Source of the DNA: Mesonia mobilis DSM 19841
GTDB taxonomy: Bacteria > Bacteroidota > Bacteroidia > Flavobacteriales > Flavobacteriaceae
Assembly: GCF_000423405.1 (NCBI RefSeq)
Contig: NZ_AUHX01000004.1
Span: 186,001-250,000, forward strand
Reading direction: 5' to 3'
DNA: 64,000 bases
In this document: positions 9,383 to 18,654 of the stretch, in pieces
How positions within the stretch are numbered: the first letter of the stretch is position 1
Layout: the number at the start of each line of letters is the position of its first letter
Program-made: the position numbers and the translations under genes
The notes under the pieces: model-generated
The model's input: only the letters and a program-made list of their open reading frames with translations
The model's database searches: none
Told to the model about the DNA's origin: nothing

Positions 9383-11830
9383 CTATTTCTTTGATTTAAA
9401 TATTCGAGACCAAAAAGAATTGGAGGGTTCATTTTCATGATAGCCATTTCCATAGGTATCCCCATAACCATAGCCGTAGCCGTAACCATAGCCGTAACCG
9501 TATTTCGCCTTTTGCTGAAAATAATTCAAGACAAAACTTACATTTTTCACCTCGCCTTTACGGTATTTTTCATTGATTACATTTAACATGGGGTCTTTGG
9601 TATAATTCTGTCGAACCACATAAAGTGTTGCATCGGTATGGCGAAATAAATTTAAGGCGTCAGAAACTAACCCGATAGGCGGCGTATCTAAAATAATGTA
9701 ATCATATTGATGTTTTAAGGCTTCCATCAATTCATCCATTTGCTCACTCATTAACAATTCCGAGGGGTTAGGCGGCACCGCGCCAGCAGTAATAACATCT
9801 AAATTTTCATAACGAGTAGCCTGAGTAATGGACGCTAAATCTTGCTGCCCCACCAAATAATTCACGATTCCTATTTCATTTTTGATTTCAAAATCATTAA
9901 AGATCTTAGGTTTTCGTAAATCTAACCCAACCAAAACGGTTTTCTTTCCACTTAACGCAAACACCGAAGCCAAGTTCATGGAACAAAAGGTCTTCCCTTC
10001 TCCACTTACCGACGAGGTCAACAAAACGGTTTTACTTCCTTCTAACCCTTTACGTTTATAAATAAACTGTAAACTGGTCCGTAAACCTCGAAAACTTTCG
10101 GCAATTGAAGATTTAGGACGATTATAAACCACCAGATTACTATCTTGTCGACTCTTCCCGATCAATCCTAAGACTGGAATTTGTGACAAACGTTCCACAT
10201 CCTGAACACTATGAATACGGTTATCAAAAAAAACAATCAAAAAAACAAACACCAAAGGAATCGAAAACCCAAAAATTAATGCCATTACATAATTTAGTTC
10301 GGTATTCGGACCAATCTTTCCGCCACCCACATCTTTCGCGCGATCGATCACCTGCACATCACTTACATTGGCTGCTTTCACCAAGCCGGCCTCGTTACGT
10401 TTCGATAAAAAGAGTTTATAGGTTTGCTCACTAATTTGATAGCGACGTTCGATGTTTAACAGATCCTGCTGCTCTTTGGGCAATTGCCGAGCCTGTGCTT
10501 CCAGATCATTAATTTCTTTCCGAACACCACTTATTTCTTGTTGTAGTAACTGCTTTGAACTTTCTATATTCTCCAGCAACACCTCTTTCGTAGCATTAAT
10601 CTGGCGATCAATATCTCCAAAAGCTGGAAAATCGGCTTTCGTACTATACTGATACTTGCTACGTTGCTCGGCCAAAGCAATAATTCGGGATACCCCGCCA
10701 GAAATACTCGGCTCAGAAATTCCGGAAACCGAGGGAGCCGGAACCTGAGAATAGTCAGAACGTGAACGCAAATAACTTTCCAAATTTTGATAATAATCCA
10801 ATTGCCGTTCCAGTTCCCGCAATTCTAGGTCATAGGTATTTAATTCTGTCTTTAAAGAGGCACTTTCCGTAGTCAGATCAATAATTTGGTTTTGCTGCAT
10901 AAAGTCGTTCATTTCCTCTTCCACGGCCTGCAGCTCTCCGGCCTTCACTGCTAAGCTGCTATCGATAAACCGAATAGTTTTGGTGGCAAACAAATTTTTA
11001 CGGTGAAGCATATCTCGGCTTAATACCTTAGCAGTAGTATTTAAATAATCGACAATCTTAGCCTTATTCCCGTCAACCAAGGCTAGATCAATGATAGACC
11101 CTCCTTTGGAACTAGTCCCTACAGAAATATTTTCATACTTTTTGACAACAGCATTAAAATCTAAAAACTGAACATAAAATACATTTCCTTGTTGAGCCCG
11201 CAACCCGTTCGTATGCAATACTCCTTTAAATATTGGAGTTTCAACCTCCTCTTCCAGAGCAAACTTATAAGAATAGTTTTGATCGAGTTGAATTGGAAAT
11301 TTTTCTTTCGTATCATATACCATCAATTTTCCGGCACTCGGAGGCTCCTCAAAAGTCAAAGATAGTTGATATTTCGAATCACTTAAAAATTCGATACGAA
11401 GAGGATGGTTCAGTAACTGTCCGGCCATGGTATCGATCTCCACTGTAAAAGGGGTTTGTCCGTAGGCATCCACCTTTTGATATTCGCCTTCCTTCAGGTA
11501 TTGAATATAATACTGAAGTTCTTCGACCACTTTTTCATTATGGCTTCGCGTTTTCAGAGTAGTTACTGCTGTATTCACCTTATCCGAAATCCCACCCCAG
11601 TTAAAGGTTAAACTGGTATTCGATGTAAAAAAAGGATTTTGATCATCCTTAATACTAATCATCGAGCCTAACCGATACACCGGCAGTTTACGCACATTTA
11701 CATAATAAGCGATCCCTAAACCGATAAGAATACAAATGACAAATAAATACCAATAGCTTAAAATTCGGATCAAAAAGCCTTTAAAATCAAAATTAATCCC
11801 GGCACCTTGTTGTTCAAATTCCTCTTCCAT
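9383..11830 (-). CDS. wzc: Polysaccharide co-polymerase with cytoplasmic tyrosine kinase (Wzc-like)
   Basis: 815 residues. A membrane segment near residues 24-46 starts the Wzz-like periplasmic region, which is rich in coiled coil (about 260-450). A second membrane segment lies near 510-532. The BY-kinase domain follows, with Walker A SVSGEGKTF, Walker A' VLVGLDLRKP and Walker B YIILDTPP. The C-terminus is a tyrosine cluster made of YG repeats (plus-strand positions about 9450-9505), the usual autophosphorylation tail. The protein controls chain length and couples assembly to the outer-membrane channel. It overlaps the wza stop by one base. The YG tail is encoded by a short tandem repeat and so could vary in length. 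Confidence 0.92.
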   Translation of the reverse strand: MEEEFEQQGAGINFDFKGFLIRILSYWYLFVICILIGLGIAYYVNVRKLPVYRLGSMISIKDDQNPFFTSNTSLTFNWGGISDKVNTAVTTLKTRSHNEKVVEELQYYIQYLKEGEYQKVDAYGQTPFTVEIDTMAGQLLNHPLRIEFLSDSKYQLSLTFEEPPSAGKLMVYDTKEKFPIQLDQNYSYKFALEEEVETPIFKGVLHTNGLRAQQGNVFYVQFLDFNAVVKKYENISVGTSSKGGSIIDLALVDGNKAKIVDYLNTTAKVLSRDMLHRKNLFATKTIRFIDSSLAVKAGELQAVEEEMNDFMQQNQIIDLTTESASLKTELNTYDLELRELERQLDYYQNLESYLRSRSDYSQVPAPSVSGISEPSISGGVSRIIALAEQRSKYQYSTKADFPAFGDIDRQINATKEVLLENIESSKQLLQQEISGVRKEINDLEAQARQLPKEQQDLLNIERRYQISEQTYKLFLSKRNEAGLVKAANVSDVQVIDRAKDVGGGKIGPNTELNYVMALIFGFSIPLVFVFLIVFFDNRIHSVQDVERLSQIPVLGLIGKSRQDSNLVVYNRPKSSIAESFRGLRTSLQFIYKRKGLEGSKTVLLTSSVSGEGKTFCSMNLASVFALSGKKTVLVGLDLRKPKIFNDFEIKNEIGIVNYLVGQQDLASITQATRYENLDVITAGAVPPNPSELLMSEQMDELMEALKHQYDYIILDTPPIGLVSDALNLFRHTDATLYVVRQNYTKDPMLNVINEKYRKGEVKNVSFVLNYFQQKAKYGYGYGYGYGYGYGDTYGNGYHENEPSNSFWSRIFKSKK

Positions 11831-12627
11831 TAGCGACTCAATCGATTAGATATTAACAATAATGAAGTAAACAAAGTTACGATCGAAGCTGCAGTGGTAA
11901 ACGTTTGCAAACCGGTTTCTCCTACTCCCCACGACTTTTGCGGTAACGGCTTCACCATGATCAGATCATTAGGTTGTATATAATAATAAGGGGATTGCAC
12001 CGCATTTATATCGGTGAGGTCAATATGATGCACCTGATGCCCTCCCGGATATTGCCGCAAGATCATGACATCGGTACGATCACCTACCGTAGTAATATCA
12101 CCGGCATTAGCAATAGCTTCCATAATACTTACTTCGTCTTTATAGATCACTTGGCTCCCGGCACCTACTTCCCCGATGGTGGTATACCGAATCCCAGCGA
12201 GTTTTACCGTCACAAAAATATTTGCTTCCTCCTTAAAATAGTCTTCGAGTAGTCGGCTCTCTATTTTTTCGCGTACCTCTTCTACCGTATACCCTAATAC
12301 ATTTAATTCTCCAAGCGTAGGAATACGAATATTTCCGTGGGGGTCTATACGAAACCCATCATAATATAACTTTTGTTCACCGGTAGCATTTGCATTACCT
12401 TCATCAATAGGATTAAACATCCCTACCAATTCTTGGTCCAAAGCTTTCACCCGAATACTTAACAGATCATTCACCTGTAAACGATAAGGCTTTTGCATGC
12501 GTTGTACCGCGATGAGGCTGTCAATTTCGTTTTCATGCTCCTGAAGATAGGTCAATTGCTTAGTACTAATACAGGAACCAAAACTAAATACTAGAAAAAC
12601 TAATAAAAGTACGCTAATATATTTCAT
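11830..12627 (-). CDS. wza: Polysaccharide export outer-membrane lipoprotein (Wza-like)
   Basis: 265 residues with a lipoprotein signal peptide (MKYISVLLLVFLVFSFGSC, lipidated Cys19). A Poly_export domain follows from about residue 55 (YRLQVNDLLSIRVKAL) and a SLBB-type domain from about 145 (YTTIGEVGAGSQVIYK). A hydrophobic C-terminal segment near 243-260 may be the short membrane-spanning element. The protein forms the exit channel with Wzc. It is the first gene of the operon; the gap to the divergent gene holds a -7 promoter box. Confidence 0.9.
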   Translation of the reverse strand: MKYISVLLLVFLVFSFGSCISTKQLTYLQEHENEIDSLIAVQRMQKPYRLQVNDLLSIRVKALDQELVGMFNPIDEGNANATGEQKLYYDGFRIDPHGNIRIPTLGELNVLGYTVEEVREKIESRLLEDYFKEEANIFVTVKLAGIRYTTIGEVGAGSQVIYKDEVSIMEAIANAGDITTVGDRTDVMILRQYPGGHQVHHIDLTDINAVQSPYYYIQPNDLIMVKPLPQKSWGVGETGLQTFTTAASIVTLFTSLLLISNRLSR

Positions 12628-12653
12628 TCTCGCGATTAAGTGTGAATCAACAA

Positions 12654-12661
12654 CAAATATA
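12654..12661 (-). promoter_or_regulatory. Probable -7 box for the polysaccharide operon
   Basis: On the minus strand TATATTTG matches the Bacteroidota -7 consensus TAnnTTTG, about 27 bases upstream of the wza start. The -33 region is only T-rich, without a clear TTG, so the call rests on the -7 box and the position. Confidence 0.5.
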
Positions 12662-12738
12662 GTTTTTCAGGATTAATAAAAAAACTTCCCCATCGATAAC
12701 TCATTTTTTTCCCCTTAATTTGTAAAAATTTTAAGAAA

Positions 12739-14604
12739 TTGAATTACGCTTCGATAGAAAACATATCCAAATCATTTGGAGAACGAATAATTTTCAAAGA
12801 CTTATCCTTCGGCATTAATGAAGGGCAAAAAATAGGCTTGATCGCTAAAAACGGAACCGGAAAAACTTCCCTCCTCAAAATCCTTTCAGGAGAAGATCAA
12901 CCCGATCAGGGAGAAGTGAATTACCGCAAATCGATCAAAACTGCCTTTTTACCACAAGAGCCTAACCTTAACCCCAACCTAAGTATTGAGGAAACGATTT
13001 TTGCTTCCGATAATGAAGTCTTAAAGATCATTAATGAATACGAAAAGGCGCTAAAAAATCCGGAAGACACCGAAAGCATGCAAAAAGCTTTCGACCTGAT
13101 GGAAGCCAAACAAGCTTGGGATTTTGAAACCACCTACAAGCAAATTTTATTTCAGCTTAAATTAGACGATTTAGAGAAACAGGTGAAGTATTTATCGGGC
13201 GGACAAAAAAAACGTCTGGCCTTAGCCACGGTTTTATTAGATAAACCCGACCTACTGATTCTCGACGAACCTACCAACCACTTAGACTTAGAAATGATCG
13301 AATGGTTGGAAAGTTTCTTTAAAAAAGAAAATTTCACCTTATTTATGGTGACCCACGATCGTTACTTTTTAGAGCGCGTGTGCAATGAAATTATCGAATT
13401 GGAAGACGGACAACTTTACAATTACAAAGGAAATTACAGCTATTACTTAGATAAGAAAGAAGCTCGGGTAGAAGTTGAAAAAACAAATACCGATAAAGCC
13501 AAGCAACTTTATAAAAAAGAACTCGATTGGATGCGCCGCCAACCCAAAGCACGTACCACCAAATCAAAATCGAGAATCGATGACTTTTCAGAAATTAAAG
13601 CCAAAGCTTCCAAACGCCGAAAAGATCACGTGGTACAGCTCGAGATCAATATGGAGCGGATGGGCAACAAAGTAGTTGAGCTTCACAACATTTCTAAAAG
13701 CTATGAAGGAAAAGAACTCTTCAACAAATTCAGTTACAACTTTCAACCGGGCGAACGTTTAGGGATCATCGGTAAAAACGGAACCGGTAAATCTACCTTT
13801 TTGAATACGCTCACCGGAGCCATCAAGCCCGATTCGGGTAAAATTGTAATCGGTGAGACCATTAAGTTTGGTTATTACACCCAGAAAGGGATTCAGGCAA
13901 AAGAAAACCAGAAAGTAATTGATGTGATTCGGGAGTTTGGAGATTACATTCCGCTAAAAAAAGGACGCCAAATTTCAGCACAACAATTATTAGAACGCTT
14001 TTTATTTGATCGTAAAAAACAATACGATTATGTAGAAAAGCTCAGCGGTGGTGAACGTAAACGTTTATATTTATGTACGGTACTCATCCAAAATCCTAAT
14101 TTTCTAATTTTAGATGAACCGACCAACGACCTTGACATTGTTACCTTGAATGTCTTGGAAAATTTTCTCTTAGATTTCCCGGGTTGTTTAATCGTAGTTT
14201 CCCACGACCGTTATTTTATGGATAAGATCGTAGACCATTTGTTTGTATTCCGAGGGAAAGGAGTAATCGAAGATTTCCCCGGGAATTACTCAGATTATCG
14301 AGTTTACGAAGAAAGTGCTCCCAATGAAACAGCTTCAACAGAAAAAGAGAGCAAACCTAAAAATGATTGGAAAACCTCGAATGAAGAGAAAAAACTCACC
14401 TATAACGAACAGAAAGAATATAAAAAACTAGAACGAGACATTTCGAAACTGGAGAAAGAGAAAGAAAAACTTCAGCAAGAATTTTTAAAGGAATTAACCG
14501 AAGAAGAAATTAAAGACAAATCGATAGCGCTTCAAAAATTAGAAGATAGCATTGAAGAAAAAACAGAACGCTGGTTCGATCTTTTAGCTAAAATGGAAGA
14601 GTAA
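12739..14604 (+). CDS. ABC-F family ATPase (Uup-like)
   Basis: 621 residues with two ABC ATPase domains in one chain and no membrane segments. Walker A sites are AKNGTGKTS (about 36-44) and GKNGTGKST (about 350), each followed by an LSGGQ-like signature (YLSGGQKKR, KLSGGERKR) and a DEPTNHLD or DEPTNDLD Walker B. The linker between them is basic. The C-terminal 80 residues are highly charged and probably coiled coil, as in Uup. ABC-F proteins act on the ribosome or on branched DNA rather than in transport. The start is a TTG at 12739; no in-frame ATG precedes the first beta strand. It is transcribed away from the polysaccharide operon. Confidence 0.88.
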   Translation: MNYASIENISKSFGERIIFKDLSFGINEGQKIGLIAKNGTGKTSLLKILSGEDQPDQGEVNYRKSIKTAFLPQEPNLNPNLSIEETIFASDNEVLKIINEYEKALKNPEDTESMQKAFDLMEAKQAWDFETTYKQILFQLKLDDLEKQVKYLSGGQKKRLALATVLLDKPDLLILDEPTNHLDLEMIEWLESFFKKENFTLFMVTHDRYFLERVCNEIIELEDGQLYNYKGNYSYYLDKKEARVEVEKTNTDKAKQLYKKELDWMRRQPKARTTKSKSRIDDFSEIKAKASKRRKDHVVQLEINMERMGNKVVELHNISKSYEGKELFNKFSYNFQPGERLGIIGKNGTGKSTFLNTLTGAIKPDSGKIVIGETIKFGYYTQKGIQAKENQKVIDVIREFGDYIPLKKGRQISAQQLLERFLFDRKKQYDYVEKLSGGERKRLYLCTVLIQNPNFLILDEPTNDLDIVTLNVLENFLLDFPGCLIVVSHDRYFMDKIVDHLFVFRGKGVIEDFPGNYSDYRVYEESAPNETASTEKESKPKNDWKTSNEEKKLTYNEQKEYKKLERDISKLEKEKEKLQQEFLKELTEEEIKDKSIALQKLEDSIEEKTERWFDLLAKMEE

Positions 14605-14873
14605 ATAAAAAGAGATTAGACCATAGACACTAGAGTTTAGACTTTAATTTAAATTGCCATCCTGAACTTGTCGAAGGATCAAGTCCACCTCGTCATCCCG
14701 GACTCGATCCGGGATCTCATGAATAAGAGCACAAAACAATTTCACTAATACAATTTTAAAAGTCTATGTTCTATTCTCTAGAATCTATTTTCTAAATATC
14801 ATCCTGAGCTGGTCGAAGGATCAAATTCAAAATAAACTTACCTTCATCACGAACAATCTAACTCTTAACTAAA
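14605..14873 (+). repeat. Intergenic stretch with dispersed repeats (families A and B)
   Basis: No gene is seen. Family B (CATCCTGAGCCTGTCGAAGG type) is at 14656-14680 and 14797-14822. Family A (hairpin CCCGGA-CTCGA-TCCGGG followed by ATCTCATGAATAAGAGCAC) is at 14691-14749. The rest is low-complexity CTAGA/TTCTA text. Confidence 0.7.
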
Positions 14874-15641
14874 ATGTGGTTTCAACTTCAATCTTATTTT
14901 AAATTTTTATGGAGCTCCAGCAACCAACACGGAGTTCACTCACCTTTCGTGTATGGTTTGGTAACCAAGTGTTTTTACGATACCAAAAACAAAGCAGCAT
15001 ATCAAAAAATCGCTGACTACCGAAAGAAGATTTTTCAGAATCAGGAACTTATTGAAGTAACCGATTTTGGTGCAGGTTCGAGAGTATTTAAATCGAATAA
15101 ACGCAAAGTTTCAGCAATCGCTAAAAATGCGGGGATTTCTTGGAAAAGAAGCAAATTGTTATTCCGCATCGCTAACTACTTAAACTTTAAAAATGCTTTA
15201 GAATTAGGTACTTCTGTAGGATTAGCAACTTCAAGTTTAGTCGCAAACAAAGACCTAGAAGTCTTAACGATTGAAGGCTGCTCGGAAACCGCTCGAATCG
15301 CTGAAGAAGCTTTCAACAATTTCGATCTAACGAATATTGAATTAAAAACGGGAAAGTTTGAAGAGGTGTTGAAAAAATACCAGCAAAAAATCGATGTGGC
15401 TTACATTGACGGAAACCACTCCAAAGAAGCTACCCTAAAAAATTTTGAATTACTGCTGAAGCTTAAGCACAACGAAAGCTTATTTATTTTTGATGATATT
15501 TATTGGTCTAAAGCGATGCAAGAAGCTTGGCAAGAAATCAAAAACCATCCTGAAGTTACCGTGACCATCGATACCTTTCACTGGGGCTTAGTTTTCTTTA
15601 GAAAAGAGCAGGAAAAAGAACATTTCAGGATTAGAGTTTAA
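14874..15641 (+). CDS. Class I SAM-dependent methyltransferase
   Basis: 255 residues. A Rossmann-fold methyltransferase core starts near residue 106 with ALELGTSVGLATSSL (motif I), followed by the acidic VLTIEGC strand end and IDVAYIDGNHSKEATL, which is typical of O-methyltransferase-like proteins of the class-24 type. The N-terminal 90 residues are conserved-looking but I do not recognise a named domain there. The substrate cannot be told. Both flanks are repeat-rich, so it appears to be a single-gene unit. An unusual HGVHSPFVYGLV segment near residue 21 could serve as a family marker. Confidence 0.75.
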   Translation: MWFQLQSYFKFLWSSSNQHGVHSPFVYGLVTKCFYDTKNKAAYQKIADYRKKIFQNQELIEVTDFGAGSRVFKSNKRKVSAIAKNAGISWKRSKLLFRIANYLNFKNALELGTSVGLATSSLVANKDLEVLTIEGCSETARIAEEAFNNFDLTNIELKTGKFEEVLKKYQQKIDVAYIDGNHSKEATLKNFELLLKLKHNESLFIFDDIYWSKAMQEAWQEIKNHPEVTVTIDTFHWGLVFFRKEQEKEHFRIRV

Positions 15642-16047
15642 GCTAGAAGCTAGAAACTAAAATCGATTTTCTGAAATTATAAAAAATCATTAGATCAATC
15701 AGTAAAAAACTCATTTACTCTTAGACTCTCTGACGGTCATCAAATATTTCTAAGAATCTTCCAGCTTCAAGTTCGACTTCAATTTCAAATTCCAACCCCG
15801 TCATCCTGAGCCTGTCGAAGGATCAATTCCTCTCCGTCATCCCGGACTCGATCCGGGATCCCATGAATAAGAGCACAAATAATTTCACTTAGACAAATTC
15901 AAAAGTCTATGATCTAGATTCTATTTTCTAAAAGTCATCCTGAGCCCGCGAAGGCAAACTCAAAATTCAAAACTCAAAAACTCGCAAACTCAAATACCTA
16001 AAACCTCTTCGACTTCGACTTCAATTTCAAGTTCATCTTCAAAACCC

Positions 16048-16209
16048 CGGCCTACCGAAGATGAGTCGTAAAATTTGAAGTGAAGACTCCGTAAAATTTC
16101 AAGCTGTTTGAGCGATAGCGAGTTCTTGAAATTTAGGAGCCGAACGATAAATTTAGACGAAGCTTCGTAAGCCTAGAGTTTTGTTTCTTTTAGGCAATGC
16201 AAAAGAAAA
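16048..16209 (+). repeat. Family C repeat, copy 1 (about 162 bp)
   Basis: One of three near-identical copies (others at 18134-18295 and 21286-21447). It begins CGGCCTACCGAAGATGAGTC and ends GGCAATGCAAAAGAAAA. The centre forms a hairpin whose AAATTTCA.G / C.TGAAATTT arms flank GAGCGATAGCGAG. This copy is the most diverged of the three. Confidence 0.8.
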
Positions 16210-16474
16210 ATATAATTGGACTCGATCCGGGACCCCATGAATAAGAGCACAAAACAATTTCACTTAAAAAAATTCAAAAGTCTATGATCTAACTTCTAGA
16301 TTCTATTTTCTAAATGTCACCCTGAGCCTGTCGAAAGATGCTTCACTACACTATCGCTCCGTTCTGCATGACAACACAAAAACACGAATACTCGAACACA
16401 TAAATATGATCATCTTATGAAACCGATAAAACTTTCAGCTTCAAGTTCGATTTCAACTTCAATTTAAATTCCCA

Positions 16475-16596
16475 GCCTACTTTTTCACGAGCATAGAAAA
16501 TCAAGCAATAACTTAAGGTGCTGGCTTGCAACGGAGGCCTGCATCCGACGACCGCAAGGGAGAGGAATGCACACTTGGGCAATGCAAAAGAAAAAA
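16475..16596 (+). repeat. Family D repeat, copy 1
   Basis: One of four copies (others 18470-18581, 24881-24974, 26060-26176). Core CATCCGACGACCGCAAGGGA, ending in the same TTGGGCAATGCAAAAGAAAA tail as family C, so families C and D share a 3' module. Confidence 0.75.
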
Positions 16597-16917
16597 CCGT
16601 CATCCCGGACCTGATCCGGGATCCCATGAATAAGAACACAAAACAATTTCACTAATACAAATCCAAAAGTCTATACTCTAGCCTCTAGATTCTATTTTCT
16701 AAATGTCATCCTGAGCCTGTCGAAGGACAACTCAAAAACTCGCAAACACCAATACTCGAACACTTCAATATTCTAAGAAATCGAAAAACCACCCTACTTT
16801 CTACTTCCAACTTCCAACTCCCTACCTCCTAAAACCTATCCCCACTACAAACTCAAAAACTCAAAATGTAACAAACCTCAAAAAAAATCGTCTTACCTTT
16901 AGATACAATCAGCAGCT

Positions 16918-17619
16918 ATGAACAACGTCATCGATATTAAAGGGATTACGCGAAATTTTCAACTCGGTCAAGAAACAGTAAAAGTGTTAAAAGGAATCGA
17001 TTTAATTATTGAAAAAGGAGAATATGTAGCTTTTATGGGGCCATCCGGATCCGGTAAATCGACCTTAATGAATTTGTTAGGTTGCCTCGATACTCCAACT
17101 TCGGGAAGTTACAGTTTAAATGGCGCCGATGTAAGCACGATGACCGATGATCAATTAGCTGAAATTAGAAACAAAGAGATCGGCTTTGTTTTTCAGACGT
17201 TCAATTTATTACCGAGAACAACAGCTTTAGACAACGTAGCTTTACCAATGATCTATGCCGGAAAAAGCAAAACAGAACGAAACGAACGTGCCGCTGAAGT
17301 ATTAAAAAATGTGGGTCTAGCCGATCGTATGGATCACAAACCTAATCAGCTTTCAGGAGGGCAACGCCAACGCGTTGCAGTAGGAAGAGCTTTAGTAAAT
17401 AAACCTTCTATTATTTTAGCCGACGAACCCACCGGAAATTTAGATTCAAAAACCTCGGTAGAGATCATGAATTTGTTCGATGAAATTCATGCTGCCGGCA
17501 ACACGGTTATTTTAGTAACCCACGAAGAAGACATCGCAGAACACGCGCATCGTGTAATTAGACTAAGAGATGGTATAATTGAAAAAGATGAGCGAAAGAG
17601 CTTTCAAAATATTCAATAA
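16918..17619 (+). CDS. ABC transporter ATP-binding protein (LolD/MacB type)
   Basis: 233 residues. Walker [10 protein letters not shown] near 41-49, Q-loop [18 protein letters not shown], signature [15 protein letters not shown], Walker [14 protein letters not shown] and switch His in [12 protein letters not shown]. This is the pattern of the MacB/LolD/FtsE group, which powers lipoprotein release or peptide and macrolide efflux. The usual permease (FtsX/MacB-like) is not next to it: both sides are repeat-filled intergenic DNA. The partner must therefore be encoded elsewhere, or the gene was separated from it. Confidence 0.88.
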   Translation: MNNVIDIKGITRNFQLGQETVKVLKGIDLIIEKGEYVAFMGPSGSGKSTLMNLLGCLDTPTSGSYSLNGADVSTMTDDQLAEIRNKEIGFVFQTFNLLPRTTALDNVALPMIYAGKSKTERNERAAEVLKNVGLADRMDHKPNQLSGGQRQRVAVGRALVNKPSIILADEPTGNLDSKTSVEIMNLFDEIHAAGNTVILVTHEEDIAEHAHRVIRLRDGIIEKDERKSFQNIQ

Positions 17620-18133
17620 AAACTCACCTCTCCAATATAATGACGTCATTCCGGACTTGATCCGGAATCTCAAGAACAAGAGCATACAATAACTTCGCTA
17701 AACCAACCAAAAAAACTCGCAAACACAAAAACTCACAAACACAAAAACTCGCAAACACAAATACCCAAATACCCGAAAACCATAATCCAAAAGTCTATGT
17801 TCTAATCTCTAGAATCTATATTCGTTTCCAAAACTTTCACCCTGAGTCTGTCGAAGAATCCGCCATCCCCGACTCGATCCGGGATCTCATGAACAAGAGT
17901 ACACAATAACTTCGCTAAATCAACCCAAAAACTCGCAAACACGAATACTCGAACAGCCGAAAACCACAATCCAAAAGTCTATCTTCTAGCCTCTAGATTC
18001 TATACGCTCTTATAAAAATCCTCCAATTTTCATTTCGAGCGGAGTCGAGAAATCTTTCATCCTGAACTTCATTCAATCATCAACTTCCAACTCTATTCCT
18101 ACCTCTATGACCTAAAACCTACTCCCCAAAAAA

Positions 18134-18295
18134 CGGCCTATCGAAGATGAGTCGTAAAATTTGAAGTGAAAACACCGTAAAATTTCAGGCTGTCTGAGCG
18201 ATAGCGAGTTCCTGAAATTTAGGTGTCGAACGATAAATTTAGAGGAAGCTTCGTAAGCCTAGACTTTTGTTTCTTTTGGGCAATGCAAAAGAAAA
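18134..18295 (+). repeat. Family C repeat, copy 2
   Basis: About 162 bp, nearly identical to the copy at 21286-21447. The hairpin extends to ACACC-(GTA)-AAATTTCAGG paired with CCTGAAATTT-A-GGTGT around GAGCGATAGCGAG. Confidence 0.8.
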
Positions 18296-18299
18296 GAAC

Positions 18300-18405
18300 A
18301 TGAATTCGAAATTGAAATTGAAAAAGATACCTCGATATCTCGGTATGACAGCAAGAAAGTATATTGTAAAATGTATACTGAAAGATGTTGAGATTATAGA
18401 AACTA
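18300..18405 (+). repeat. Family E repeat, copy 1
   Basis: About 105 bp shared with 24979-25090. It contains the near-palindrome ATACCTCGATATCTCGGTAT and the segment GTATATTGTAAAATGTATAC. Confidence 0.7.
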
Positions 18406-18469
18406 GAGACTAGAGCTTAGACGTTAGTTTTTTGGAATTTGGAAGTTTGAATTTAACTAAAAAATGCAG

Positions 18470-18581
18470 CATACTTTTCATGAGCCTAGAAAATCAACCA
18501 AAAAATTAGCGCTGGTGTGGAAAGTCTGCATCCGACAACCGCAAGGGAGAGGAATGTACACTTGGGCGATGCAAAAGAAAA
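18470..18581 (+). repeat. Family D repeat, copy 2
   Basis: Core TGCATCCGACAACCGCAAGG with the shared GATGCAAAAGAAAA tail. It lies just upstream of the 3' end of the convergent gene at 18655. Confidence 0.75.
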
Positions 18582-18654
18582 GCATACGTAAAAGTCATTC
18601 GAATTTAGTGGAGAAAATAGATAATTAAAATTTATTCGTAAAAATGCACAAAAC

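Larger units (their letters stand above)
15642..16917 (+). repeat. 1.3-kb intergenic block made of dispersed repeats
   Basis: No plausible gene. Family B copies lie at 15800-15824, 15934-15955, 16316-16340 and 16705-16728. Family A hairpins lie at 15835-15890, 16218-16265 and 16598-16655. One family C copy (16048-16209) and one family D copy (16475-16596) are listed separately. The remainder is low-complexity text such as AACTCGCAAACTC and TTCAATTTCAA. Short ORFs here translate repeat sequence and are not believed. Confidence 0.75.
17620..18654 (+). repeat. 1.0-kb intergenic block made of dispersed repeats
   Basis: No gene is seen. Family A hairpins lie at 17644-17699 and 17861-17917, family B at 17836-17860. 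A small tandem array of AAACTCGCAAACACAAA units lies at about 17713-17762. Family C copy 2 is at 18134-18295, a family E segment at 18300-18405 and family D copy 2 at 18470-18581. The order C-E-D suggests a compound element. Confidence 0.75.

Noticed and set aside
16415-16639. A 74-codon minus-strand ORF containing FLSLAVVGCR, similar to one at 25986-26207
   Set aside because: Both are translations of family D repeats; the likeness comes from the repeat, not from a protein family.
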